Positions 1 to 7,896 are shown, counted from the first letter of the stretch. The stretch: 64,000 bases of DNA from Wukongibacter sp050859025 (GCF_050859025.1 NZ_CP138200.1:5146001-5210000), one strand, 5' to 3'. The notes: generated by a model from the letters alone, not told the origin. Made by a program: numbers and translations.

Positions 1-735
1 GGAAAGTCTTTTTTTGAGAAGCTTATTTCTTAATTCTTCTGAATTAATTCTAATAAATTGCTGTCTAAAAGATTTTTTATCTCCAAATACATATTTATCT
101 ATAATACTTACAAGGCCATATAATTCCATCAAACTATTTTGAAGAGGTGTAGCTGTAAGTAATAGTTTTTGATATGGGTGTATTGATTCTCTTATACTAT
201 TTGCTATTTTATTACTAGCCTTATACACATTTCTTAGTCTATGTGCTTCATCTATGACCACTAAATCCCACTCAACTCTAAATATATCTTTGCTCATTTT
301 ACTTGCAAAATTATAAGAACAAATCACTACTTTATTCTTAACATTAAAGGGATTTAAGCATCCATTCTTCTTCAATTTCTTATATGATTTACTTTCTAAA
401 ATAATAGAATCTATATAAAATTTATCTGCTAATTCTTGATTCCATTGTTTTCTAAGAGAACTCGGCATAATAAGCAAAATATTTCTTTTTCTTTCTGCCC
501 ATTTTTGAGAAATTACTAATCCCGCTTCAATAGTTTTTCCTAATCCAACTTCGTCTGCCAATATAACACCATTTGATAAAGGAGATTTTAAAGCAAATAA
601 TGCGGCATCTATCTGATGGGGATTTAAATCTACTTTTGCATTTGATAAAGACATTGTTAAATTATCTATACTATCAGATGCTCTATCTAAGGTAAGTTCA
701 GTTGCATAATATTTAGAATGATACTTTGTATACAT
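1..735 (-). CDS. SNF2-family DEAD/DEAH helicase, N-terminal part (runs off left edge)
   Basis: The frame is open from an ATG at 735 to the window edge, so only about 245 N-terminal residues are visible. The translation contains a Walker A segment DEVGLGKT, a Walker B/motif II segment VVIDEAHRLRN and motif III LLLTATPLQN. These are the hallmarks of SNF2-type double-stranded DNA translocases (the RapA/HepA-like group in bacteria). A GAGGGGG ribosome binding site lies just before the start. The 81-residue gene at 751-996 ends 15 bases upstream on the same strand, so the two are probably cotranscribed. The protein is likely cytoplasmic and acts on DNA or DNA-protein complexes. Whether it serves in repair, restriction or defence cannot be read from this fragment. 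Confidence 0.9.
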   Translation of the reverse strand, partial: MYTKYHSKYYATELTLDRASDSIDNLTMSLSNAKVDLNPHQIDAALFALKSPLSNGVILADEVGLGKTIEAGLVISQKWAERKRNILLIMPSSLRKQWNQELADKFYIDSIILESKSYKKLKKNGCLNPFNVKNKVVICSYNFASKMSKDIFRVEWDLVVIDEAHRLRNVYKASNKIANSIRESIHPYQKLLLTATPLQNSLMELYGLVSIIDKYVFGDKKSFRQQFIRINSEELRNKLLKKRLS

Positions 736-750
736 TATTTCTTATCCCCC

Positions 751-996
751 TCATTCTTTTCCTGACATCTCCAATATCTTACTTAATATTTCTATTCTTC
801 TCTGTCCACACTTTTGCTTCAATACAGAAGTATAATCTTTATTTTTAAATACTTTTGAATGATTATTTTCAACGAGCATATTTAATTTTTCAATCATATC
901 CTTTTCTTCAATCTTATCGTCTAAGTAAGCATCTATCACTTGATTAATCATTTGAGCCACTTGGGATTGAGTTTTATAAAATAATTTTAATTCCAT
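751..996 (-). CDS. Small conserved hypothetical protein upstream of SNF2 helicase
   Basis: This 81-residue, highly charged, probably helical protein has no membrane segment or signal peptide. It starts MELKLFYKTQ and carries a C-terminal QRRIEILSKIL helix. It lies directly in front of the SNF2 helicase gene with a 15-base gap, so it probably shares its mRNA. It resembles a small clostridial family that I recall as TIGR04540, but this is from memory and untested. No enzymatic motif is visible and no function is proposed. The tight coupling suggests an accessory role to the helicase. Confidence 0.7.
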   Translation of the reverse strand: MELKLFYKTQSQVAQMINQVIDAYLDDKIEEKDMIEKLNMLVENNHSKVFKNKDYTSVLKQKCGQRRIEILSKILEMSGKE

Positions 997-1493
997 AAAA
1001 GCACCACCTGATTTTGAATTTTGGTAGTATAAAATTTATATTCTAATTATATTCTTATTTTATAAATTTCTCAACTTTAATCGATAAATATTCCCAATTA
1101 TTTCATTTCAACATATTTACGCACTAAAAAAGCACCTATCTATTTCAGATAAATGCCCTCTATTATACTCAAATATTATATTCCCCTACACACTTGTATC
1201 TACAAAAAGAACATACACCCTTTACTACCATTAAAATTCCAACACTATTTTTCCTCTCGATATATCCTAACAACGCATTCGACATGTGATGCATGTGGAA
1301 ACATATTACTTAAAAAATATACTTACTTACAGGCTCTTCATATCTATTTATTCCAAATTCAGAAATATACTTGAATAGAAATATACTAACTTTTTTCAAA
1401 CAACTAACCAGTTAACGCTTTGTATTATTTCTATATTTTACATTTTGTCTAATTTTGCTATTTTGTAAAATTTAAAAGCTCCTATAAAAACCA

Positions 1494-1526
1494 CCTATGA
1501 CAACACAGCTATCATAGGCTTTTTCT
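1494..1526. terminator. Bidirectional hairpin terminator in a gene-poor stretch
   Basis: CCTATGA (1494-1500) pairs with TCATAGG (1512-1518). The stem is followed by a T-run on the plus strand and by T-rich sequence on the minus strand. The surrounding 997-1662 is about 79 percent AT by eye. Apart from this hairpin I see nothing convincing in it; the open frame at 1153-1374 has no ribosome binding site and unnatural composition. Confidence 0.5.
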
Positions 1527-1662
1527 TAATAATCTTCTATTTATTTTTTATATCGGTTTCATCTACTATATCTTTATAGTTTTTCAATAGACTCATGTCT
1601 TACCAGCACTCTGCTTAATCCTAATATTTTTCTTATATATATCTTTCTTCTAATCTAAAATC

Positions 1663-1842
1663 CTACTTTCCCCTCTTTACAAGTTCTTTCTGAACAAGAA
1701 CAATATACTTATCCAATTCCTGACTTATATTCACTACTTCTTGTGTATGACCTTTTGTTTTATATAATTCATTTAATTTTAAACGAAGATTATCTATTTT
1801 ATTTCTGATCTCTTGCTGTGAAAAAATATTTTTTTCTTCCAC
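1663..1842 (-). CDS. Spo0E-family aspartyl-phosphate phosphatase (59 aa, GTG start)
   Basis: The translated protein contains the family signature SQELD followed by KYIVLVQKE, in a short two-helix protein of 59 residues, which is typical of Spo0E-like proteins. Family members dephosphorylate Spo0A~P and so delay sporulation. They act in the cytoplasm, with the SQELD segment carrying the catalytic residues. The start is GTG at 1842, preceded by GAGGTG at a 5-base spacing. The gene stands alone between two AT-rich gaps, upstream of and divergent from the XRE regulator at 2028. Its presence implies that the host sporulates or descends from a sporulating lineage. Confidence 0.82.
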   Translation of the reverse strand: MEEKNIFSQQEIRNKIDNLRLKLNELYKTKGHTQEVVNISQELDKYIVLVQKELVKRGK

Positions 1843-1954
1843 TTTTACACCTCATTTTTTTCCTAATACTATTACCTATATTATTTATCTATTTATCATA
1901 TACTCTCAATAATCTTTATAAATAAATATCATTTCAACCTAATCTTACATATCA

Positions 1955-2001
1955 TTTTATGGGAATTTCCCATAAAAGTCAATATGGTGATTTCCCATAT
2001 T
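1955..2001. promoter_or_regulatory. Two dyad operators in front of the XRE regulator
   Basis: Site 1 is a 10-bp-arm perfect dyad: TTTTATGGGA (1955-1964) and TCCCATAAAA (1968-1977) around a 3-base centre. Site 2 is AATATGG (1981-1987) with CCATATT (1995-2001). Both share the half-site TTTCCCATA and their centres are about 25 bp apart. They end 26 bp before the GTG of the HTH gene, which fits an autorepressor binding its own promoter. The AT-rich TATTAT/TATAGA at 1999-2006 could be the -10 element. Confidence 0.6.
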
Positions 2002-2027
2002 ATAGAATGAGTCAGGAGGTGATTTAA

Positions 2028-2252
2028 GTGACTTTCCAAAGAGTAAAAGATTTACGAACAGATCTGGATATTAAACAAAAGGAAATAGCTTCTTATCTTG
2101 GTATCGATCAAAGTACATATTCAGACTATGAAACAGGTAAACTAAACATTCCTATTGATGCTTTTATCAAACTTTCTAAATACTACAATACCAGTATTGA
2201 CTATTTAGTAGGAATAACCAACGAAAAAAGACCTTACCCCAGAGCTAAATAA
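2028..2252 (+). CDS. XRE-family HTH transcriptional regulator
   Basis: The protein has 74 residues and is essentially a single Cro/CI-type helix-turn-helix domain. Residues 4-60 include the pattern IKQKEIASYLGIDQSTYSDYE and end in the helix ...YYNTSIDYLVGIT that is typical of small phage-like repressors. The GTG start is set by GGAGGTG at a 6-base spacing. Two dyad operators lie directly upstream, so autoregulation is likely. No phage or toxin gene is adjacent. The targets are unknown; the divergent Spo0E-like gene at 1663-1842 and the displaced glmS fragment downstream are the only neighbours. Confidence 0.85.
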   Translation: MTFQRVKDLRTDLDIKQKEIASYLGIDQSTYSDYETGKLNIPIDAFIKLSKYYNTSIDYLVGITNEKRPYPRAK

Positions 2253-2268
2253 TTTTCCCCACAAAAAA

Positions 2269-2296
2269 ACCACCTACAACAAACGTCATAGGTGGT
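2269..2296. terminator. Bidirectional terminator between the XRE gene and the glmS fragment
   Basis: ACCACCTA (2269-2276) pairs with TAGGTGGT (2289-2296). The minus-strand transcript has a run of seven U after the stem, so it terminates transcription coming from the glmS fragment. It can also end the XRE transcript. Confidence 0.7.
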
Positions 2297-2309
2297 TTCC
2301 TATCTCTAA

Positions 2310-2627
2310 TTATTCAACCGTAACAGATTTCGCCGAATTCCTCGGCTTATCAACATCACACCCTCTAGCCACAGCAACATAATAAGAAAATAGCTGCTGA
2401 GGTATTACACTTAGTATAGGTGTAAGCTCATCCATAGTATCAGGGATATATAAAACAGTATCCGCTGACTTTTCAACTTCCTTGTTTCCTTCTTTGGCTA
2501 TAGCAACTACATAGGCGCCCCTAGCCTTTAACTCCTTGATGTTTGAAAGCACCTTTTCATATAGTCTGTCTTGGGTAGCAAGGGCTACCACTAATGTTCC
2601 ATCTTCAATAAGGGTTATAGTTCCGTA
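2310..2627 (-). pseudogene. glmS': Duplicated 3' fragment of glmS (isomerase-domain end only)
   Basis: The sequence encodes the last roughly 93-105 residues of GlmS, up to the KSVTVE terminus. It differs from the intact copy at 3464-5293 at only four of the last 93 residues (V/M, L/V, D/N, S/L). Nucleotide similarity runs from just past the stop codon to about 2627, then stops abruptly. There is no ribosome binding site, and both the glutaminase domain and most of the SIS domains are missing, so it is not a functional enzyme. The fragment lies about 0.85 kb beyond the intact gene, in the same orientation, with two small orphan ORFs between the copies. This looks like an insertion into, or unequal duplication of, the glmS 3' end. 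Confidence 0.85.
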
Positions 2628-2665
2628 AAATTATAAAAACCAGACCCCAAATCAATTCTAAAAAG

Positions 2666-2881
2666 TTAAGACTTATTTGTTTTTATTGATTTAATTAGTT
2701 TTAAAGCTATTATATAAGATAAAGGTATTATAAGAAATAAAAGTATAAGCATATAAATAACATCTAATGTAGGTGATATAGGTAAAGATCTACTTAAATA
2801 TTTAAGTAATTTGAAAAAAATATATATAAATATACTAGTGAAAAAAATAGTATATAAATTATCTTTTGAGATATTGAACAC
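2666..2881 (-). CDS. Small membrane protein, unknown
   Basis: The 71-residue product is predicted to have two transmembrane helices, about residues 9-27 (rich in F and I) and 40-63, ending in a basic tail KLIKSIKTNKS. A GAAAGAAGG-like Shine-Dalgarno lies just before the ATG. I do not recognise the family. It sits in the segment enclosed by the two glmS 3' copies, directly after the 66-residue ORF on the same strand. Its position suggests that it is cargo of whatever created the duplication. An immunity-type or small accessory membrane protein is conceivable, but no sequence evidence supports a specific role. Confidence 0.45.
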   Translation of the reverse strand: MFNISKDNLYTIFFTSIFIYIFFKLLKYLSRSLPISPTLDVIYMLILLFLIIPLSYIIALKLIKSIKTNKS

Positions 2882-2959
2882 CTTCTTTCTCTATGATTAG
2901 AAGTAGAGTATGGTAAATGGTAAAAACCTATAATTTTAAAGTTTAATTTTGATTACTAA

Positions 2960-3160
2960 TTAGATATTTTTATTGTAATATAACTCACTTATATAGTCAC
3001 TAAATATAATTGTATCTCCTATATTGAAGATTCTAAAACTATATACGTTTTTAACTATAGATTCATCATATACTTCTTCCATTAAATCTTCAATATCAAG
3101 AGGATTATTTTTATGATTTGATGATGGTTTAATAAATATATTGTCTTTTAATTTATGCAC
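2960..3160 (-). CDS. Hypothetical protein, possibly the C-terminal remnant of a longer one
   Basis: The 66-residue reading begins at a GTG with no good ribosome binding site. The same frame stays open upstream to about 3215, adding residues that read HDFIILRPSSESITTV. The product could therefore be the end of a longer, broken gene. It is acidic in the middle (DIEDLMEEVYDES) and has no signal peptide, membrane segment or known motif. It is located between the intact glmS and the duplicated glmS fragment, next to a small membrane protein. No function is proposed. Confidence 0.35.
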   Translation of the reverse strand: MHKLKDNIFIKPSSNHKNNPLDIEDLMEEVYDESIVKNVYSFRIFNIGDTIIFSDYISELYYNKNI

Positions 3161-3325
3161 TGTAGTTATTGATTCTGAAGATGGTCTTAGAATAATAAAG
3201 TCGTGAAAAAAGGTTTATAGGTATTGTAATAAAGAGACAAAATTTGAGAGCTTTTTATCTATTTGTTTTTCTATATTGTTCTCTATGAGCACAATAACAT
3301 GAACCTTTCCCCTAATACAAGAAAA

Positions 3326-3368
3326 AGTCATGTAGATTTAGGTGGTTTTAACCTAAAAATACATGACT
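3326..3368. repeat. Imperfect 18-bp-arm hairpin downstream of glmS
   Basis: AGTCATGTA...TTAGGT on the left pairs with ACCTAA...TACATGACT on the right, with a 3-base internal bulge on each side and a 7-base loop. There is no clear T-run, so it is more likely a palindromic repeat or mRNA 3' stabiliser than a standard terminator. It is the only strong hairpin immediately downstream of intact glmS. Confidence 0.5.
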
Positions 3369-3370
3369 CT

Positions 3371-3430
3371 TGATACAAGTTTATTTTACTTAATATGAGT
3401 TTATTATTTTTAATACGAGTTTATTTTGTT
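3371..3430. repeat. Three tandem 20-bp units
   Basis: Three consecutive units of exactly 20 bp (3371-3390, 3391-3410, 3411-3430) share the pattern TAATAYGAGTTTATTWTKTT. The outer unit is the most diverged. The array lies between the hairpin at 3326-3368 and the glmS stop codon. Confidence 0.65.
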
Positions 3431-3463
3431 GGCTCAACAAGAGGTGGGGTTTCCTATTCTCAT

Positions 3464-5293
3464 CTATTCAACCGTAACAGATTTTGCAAGGTTCCTCGGC
3501 TTATCAACATTACACCCTCTAGCCACAGCAACATAATAAGAAAATAGCTGCTGAGGTATTACACTTAGTATAGGTGTAAGCTCATCCATAGTATCAGGGA
3601 TATATAAAACAGTATCCGCTGACTTTTCTACTTCCTTGTTTCCTTCCTTAGCTATAGCAACTACATAGGCTCCTCTAGCCTTTACCTCCTTGATATTTGA
3701 AAGCATCTTTTCATATAATCTATCCTGAGTAGCAAGGGCTACTACTAATGTATCGTCTTCTATAAGGGCTATAGTTCCGTGCTTTAGCTCTCCTGCGGCT
3801 ATTGCAAAGGAGTTGATGTATGATATCTCCTTAAGCTTTAGTGAGCCTTCGTTAGCAACGTCTATATCTAGACCCCTTCCCATAAAGAATACACTTTCGT
3901 TGTTGAATTGTGTGTCAGCAAGCTGTTGTGTTATCACGTAGTTGTCTAGTATTTTTTGTACCTTTTCTGGCATTTTTCCAATCTCTGCTATTATTTCATC
4001 GTATCTTTCTCTGCTTAATGCGCCCTTTGTTAATCCCATGTGTAGAGCTATCATATACATAGCTGTTAGCTGAGTTGTATAGGCCTTTGTAGATGCAACT
4101 GCTATTTCTGGACCTGCCCAGGTATAGAATACGTCGTCAGATTCCCTTGATACTGAGCTTCCCACTACGTTTACTATAGAAAGGATTCTTGCACCCTTTC
4201 TCTTTGCTTCCCTTAGAGCTGCCAGTGTGTCTAGGGTTTCTCCCGACTGACTTACAGCTATAAATAATGTGTTTTCATCTATAAATGGGTCTCTGTATCT
4301 AAACTCTGAAGCTATGTCGCAGATTACTGGTATCTGTGCAAACTTCTCTATAGCATATTTTCCAACAAGTCCTGCATGGTACGCTGTACCGCAGGCCACT
4401 ATATATACCTTGTTTATTCTTTCTAAGTCTTCCTTAGTTATCTTTATACCATCTAGCTCTATTATTCCTTCTTTGTTTAGTCTTCTGTTTAGGGTTTCGT
4501 GGATTCCCTTTGGCTGCTCGTAGATTTCCTTCATCATGAAGTGCTCGTAGCCTTCCTTCTCAGCCGATTCTACGTCCCACGTTACCTTATATACCTCTCT
4601 AGCCTGCACCTGTCTTAGTTCATTGTAGATAGTTACCTTATCCTTAGTTAGAAGTACTACTTCATCATTCTCTATTAAAAGTACATCCCTTGTATACTTA
4701 AGGATTGCAGGGATATCTGATGCAAGGAAGTTTTCACCTCTTCCAATTCCAACGATAAGCGGGCTATCCTTTCTAACTGCCACTATCTTGTCTGGTTCAT
4801 CCTTGCAAACAACTCCTATTGCATATGCACCCTCCATCTTTTCTATAGACTTGAATACTGCGTCTAGTAGGTCTCCTTCATAGTGATAGTCTATAAGGTG
4901 GGCTATTACCTCTGTATCTGTTTCTGATCTAAAGGTAACTCCCTTTTCTTCTATTAACCATTCCTTTATCTTCATGTAGTTTTCTATTATACCGTTGTGG
5001 ATTACTGCTATATTTCCCGATTGATTTGTATGGGGGTGGGAGTTCTTATCGGATGGCGCTCCGTGGGTAGCCCATCTTGTATGTCCTATCCCTACCGTAC
5101 CGTTATAATCCTTATCCCTTACATTGTCGGCAAGCACGCTTAGTCTTCCCTTATATTTTTCTACATGTACCTCATTGTCCTTAAATACTGCTATACCTGC
5201 TGAGTCGTATCCTCTATATTCAAGCTTTGATAATCCATCTATAAGTATAGGTGTTGCCTTCTTATCTCCAATATATCCAACTATTCCACACAT
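3464..5293 (-). CDS. glmS: Glutamine--fructose-6-phosphate aminotransferase (isomerizing)
   Basis: This enzyme converts fructose-6-phosphate and glutamine to glucosamine-6-phosphate, the first step of UDP-GlcNAc and so of peptidoglycan synthesis. The 609 residues match the family's usual length. Cys2 of MCGIVGYIG is the glutaminase nucleophile, HTRWATHG and the following segments complete the class II amidotransferase half (about 1-240), and two SIS domains follow (about 280-600, with VSQSGETLDT). The protein ends KSVTVE as expected. AGGAGG precedes the ATG. A glmS ribozyme lies in the 5' leader, so expression should fall when glucosamine-6-phosphate is abundant. glmM lies upstream on the same strand. 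A nearly identical 3' fragment lies downstream at 2310-2627. Confidence 0.97.
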   Translation of the reverse strand: MCGIVGYIGDKKATPILIDGLSKLEYRGYDSAGIAVFKDNEVHVEKYKGRLSVLADNVRDKDYNGTVGIGHTRWATHGAPSDKNSHPHTNQSGNIAVIHNGIIENYMKIKEWLIEEKGVTFRSETDTEVIAHLIDYHYEGDLLDAVFKSIEKMEGAYAIGVVCKDEPDKIVAVRKDSPLIVGIGRGENFLASDIPAILKYTRDVLLIENDEVVLLTKDKVTIYNELRQVQAREVYKVTWDVESAEKEGYEHFMMKEIYEQPKGIHETLNRRLNKEGIIELDGIKITKEDLERINKVYIVACGTAYHAGLVGKYAIEKFAQIPVICDIASEFRYRDPFIDENTLFIAVSQSGETLDTLAALREAKRKGARILSIVNVVGSSVSRESDDVFYTWAGPEIAVASTKAYTTQLTAMYMIALHMGLTKGALSRERYDEIIAEIGKMPEKVQKILDNYVITQQLADTQFNNESVFFMGRGLDIDVANEGSLKLKEISYINSFAIAAGELKHGTIALIEDDTLVVALATQDRLYEKMLSNIKEVKARGAYVVAIAKEGNKEVEKSADTVLYIPDTMDELTPILSVIPQQLFSYYVAVARGCNVDKPRNLAKSVTVE

Positions 5294-5464
5294 TTACATA
5301 TCCTCCTATTTTATAATATTTTAGAGTTTCATGATACTGTAATTCATGGAATAATTTCACATCTATGTATGCATTTTTAGTCCTTCTCTATAAGGTTCTG
5401 TGAAAAAGGGCATAAAAATCCCCTAGTTAAGACACCACTAAAATAGTCTTTTCTTAAGAGAGTC

Positions 5465-5546
5465 AGAAAATGTGACACAGGGACAGACCCCCAGACACAC
5501 TAAAAGAATGTGTGTCAGATGGGTAAGTTCCCATATCACATTTTCT
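5465..5546. repeat. REP-like palindromic element inside the glmS leader (copy 1)
   Basis: The outer arms AGAAAATGTGA (5465-5475) and TCACATTTTCT (5536-5546) are perfect. The inner core reads GGGACAGAC...CCAGACACAC, loop, GTGTGTCAGATGGGT. The same core, with different outer arms, occurs at 7804-7880. It lies between the ribozyme and the glmS start codon, so it is transcribed in the leader. Such GGGACAG-type palindromes resemble REP sequences mobilised by TnpA-REP (RAYT) transposases; no such gene is in this window. Confidence 0.7.
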
Positions 5547-5571
5547 TTCTTCGTAGTAAGGTATACTTTTT

Positions 5572-5740
5572 CAGTGATCTCCTAGCTCACCTGACTTTTT
5601 TGTTCCCACAATCACTCGTGGGGTTTGTAAAGCCTTTAACGGTGGTGAGTACACCGCAGGGCACCCGCCGAAAACTTCGATAAACCCTGACCCTCGTCAA
5701 CTTAAATAAACTTTCCGATCCTATTTAAGCTCTGGCGCTT
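5572..5740 (-). ncRNA. glmS ribozyme/riboswitch (glucosamine-6-phosphate)
   Basis: On the minus strand the segment shows the family's conserved blocks in order: AAGCGCC at the cleavage site, GACGAGGGTCAGG, TTATCGAAGTTTTCGGCGGG, TGCCCTGC, and a CAAACCCCACGAGTGATTGT pseudoknot region. Self-cleavage is expected between the A at 5739 and the G at 5738. In the family, glucosamine-6-phosphate acts as the cofactor for cleavage, and RNase J then degrades the downstream mRNA. The glmS ATG is 280 bases downstream, longer than usual, because a REP-like palindrome occupies part of the leader. Confidence 0.96.
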
Positions 5741-6106
5741 TAAAATGATACAAGATGTAAATCCCAAATTACAAGTATTTTGTTTAGCTCCTCATCACCT
5801 TGAAGCTATAAGCTAAACTATAATATCTAGTTACATCACTAATATTTAGTTTTTAGTTATTCTCTCAATAAAGGTCACCAACACTAGAATAAGATAAAAT
5901 TCAAATACGATAATGAACTCTTCTACATTTCTTGTTTGAATTCTATTAGATTTTAAGGTTGGCTACCATGGGCATCACCCCTTTCACTGGTATTCAAATT
6001 CATATGTAATATCAAGGTTGAAGCTTAGAATTTGGGTTGTTTTTATATTATATCATAAATCCTACCCAAATTCTGCACATTATTTACTTCCCACCTCGTA
6101 CCTATT
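5741..6106. other. Intergenic region between glmM end and glmS ribozyme
   Basis: No gene is visible. It should hold the glmS promoter; a minus-strand GATATAATATAA at about 6040-6056 could be a -10 element. An 11-bp inverted repeat, AGAATTTGGGT (6027-6037) and ACCCAAATTCT (6064-6074), surrounds it. Either could be regulatory; neither can be assigned. Confidence 0.35.
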
Positions 6107-7453
6107 CTAACTAAGTCTTTCTTCTATAAGCTCAACTAATTCTGTTGCGTATTTATCTAATACCCCTTCGTCGCTACCCTCTATCATTACTCTTACTAGA
6201 GGCTCTGTTCCCGACGGTCTTATAAGTACCCTTCCCTCTCCGTGGAAGATTTCTTCTATTTCTTCTATTCTAGATGCTATAGCCTCGTCATCTAGATAGC
6301 TATATTTATTACCATTGCTTACCTTAGCATTCTTTAATATCTGAGGATATGTCTTCATAATCGAAGCCAGCTCAGATAGTGGTCTATTTTTCTTTTTAAC
6401 TACTGATATAAGCTGTAGTCCTGATAAAAGCCCATCACCAGTAGTGTTATGATCTAGAAATATGATATGTCCTGACTGCTCTCCACCTAAAACGTATCCG
6501 CTTTTCTTCATTTCCTCTAGAACATATCTGTCTCCAACCTTAGTCTTTATTATATCGCAATTATGCTCTTTAAGTGCCTTCTCTAGTCCTATATTACTCA
6601 TTACGGTTGCAACTAGTGCATTATTTTTAAGCTTTCCTTCTTCTTTAAGGTAGGCTCCGCAAATTGCCATTATTTTATCTCCATCAATAATATTTCCCTT
6701 TTCGTCAATAGCTATCAGTCTATCGGCATCTCCATCAAAGGATAAACCAATATCCGCTCCAGTCTCAAGAACGTATTTTTGTATTATTTCTGGATGGGTT
6801 GATCCACAATTATAGTTTATGTTATAGCCATCTGGTTTGTGATTAACTATCTTTATTTCTGCACCCAGATCAGCAAGGGCCTTTGGTGCAGCCATATATG
6901 ATGCTCCATTGGCACAGTCTATGGCAATCTTCATTCCAGTTAGATCAACGTCTACCGTTGATTTTACAAAGTCAGTGTATTCGTCTACTGCATTTGTTAT
7001 TTTGATTTTCTTTCCTACTTCATTACCACTAGGTCTGAAATCTATGTCTTTGCTATTTAATATATATTCCTCTATTTTATCCTCTATTTCGTCGGGTAAT
7101 TTAAACCCGTCCTTATTAAAGAATTTTATTCCATTATACTCAACTGGATTATGGGATGCAGATATTACTACTCCCGCATCGGCTCCATACTTTCTTGTTA
7201 GATATGCCACAGCCGGTGTTGGTACTACTCCTATACAGATTGCATCTGAACCAGCTGATAAAATTCCTGCTATAAGGGCCGCTTCCAGCATGTCGCCGGA
7301 TATCCTAGTATCCTTACCAACCAATATCTTAGCCCTTTTCTTTCCTTCTGTTAAAATATATGCACCTATTCTACCAAGCTTATAGGCTAACTCACAACTC
7401 AACTCTGTATTCGCTACTCCTCTAACTCCATCTGTTCCAAATAGCTTTCCCAT
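6107..7453 (-). CDS. glmM: Phosphoglucosamine mutase
   Basis: This enzyme interconverts glucosamine-6-phosphate and glucosamine-1-phosphate. It has 448 residues, the standard length, beginning MGKLFGTDGVRG. The active-site phosphoserine loop is VISASHNP (about residues 97-104), the metal-binding loop is SFDGDADR (about 240), and the phosphate-binding loop RPSGTEPLVRVM is near the C-terminus. TTTGGAGGT precedes the ATG. The next gene on the strand is glmS, so both glucosamine steps are neighbours. In many Firmicutes glmM directly follows cdaA-cdaR; here that pair is 15 kb upstream on the same strand, so the ancestral cluster appears to have been split. Confidence 0.97.
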   Translation of the reverse strand: MGKLFGTDGVRGVANTELSCELAYKLGRIGAYILTEGKKRAKILVGKDTRISGDMLEAALIAGILSAGSDAICIGVVPTPAVAYLTRKYGADAGVVISASHNPVEYNGIKFFNKDGFKLPDEIEDKIEEYILNSKDIDFRPSGNEVGKKIKITNAVDEYTDFVKSTVDVDLTGMKIAIDCANGASYMAAPKALADLGAEIKIVNHKPDGYNINYNCGSTHPEIIQKYVLETGADIGLSFDGDADRLIAIDEKGNIIDGDKIMAICGAYLKEEGKLKNNALVATVMSNIGLEKALKEHNCDIIKTKVGDRYVLEEMKKSGYVLGGEQSGHIIFLDHNTTGDGLLSGLQLISVVKKKNRPLSELASIMKTYPQILKNAKVSNGNKYSYLDDEAIASRIEEIEEIFHGEGRVLIRPSGTEPLVRVMIEGSDEGVLDKYATELVELIEERLS

Positions 7454-7803
7454 TCTAAACCTCCAAAACGTAAAAGTCCTAATCCCCTATATTCTATCAT
7501 ATTCTGAAACCGCCAGCAATGTTAATAAAAATCACTGCTTGTACTATTGTATGAAGTACAAATATATTTAAGAACTAATAATTTTCTCCAAAGAATGGAT
7601 GACATTTCGAATGTCTAGTTAATTCAAGGCCTTACTATATTAAGCAAGGTGGGTACAATTATGAAATGTAATAATTTTTTGGTAGCTTGAGTAATATTTT
7701 TCCATATAATACCTTGATAGGATTAGGTTTTGGATGTTAGCTGTTGACTGCTAAGTTTTAAAGATATGGGGTATTGATTAGTTTGGAGAGTTAACTTTCT
7801 AGG

Positions 7804-7880
7804 AAAATATAACAAGGGGACAGACACCCAGACACACTGGGAAGCGTGTGTCAGATGTGTCTTTCCCCTTGTTATATTTT
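7804..7880. repeat. REP-like palindromic element (copy 2)
   Basis: The 17-bp outer arms (7804-7820 and 7864-7880) are perfect complements ending in AACAAGGGGA. Inside is a second stem AGACAC/GTGTCT and an inner stem GACACAC/GTGTGTC. The core GGGACAGACACCCAGACACA matches the element in the glmS leader, whereas the arms differ. The 7454-7976 interval holds no gene. Confidence 0.75.
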
Positions 7881-7896
7881 GCACTCTAGCTAGTTA

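Noticed and set aside
1153..1374. 73-residue plus-strand frame
   Set aside because: No ribosome binding site, skewed composition and no homology signal; the region is AT-rich intergenic DNA.
2310..3464. Toxin-antitoxin or CDI-type module between the glmS copies
   Set aside because: The gene arrangement allows it, but neither ORF shows toxin or immunity motifs; kept as unknown.
5338..5460. A second coding region in the glmS leader
   Set aside because: Short frames only, no ribosome binding site; the region is explained by the ribozyme leader and a palindrome.
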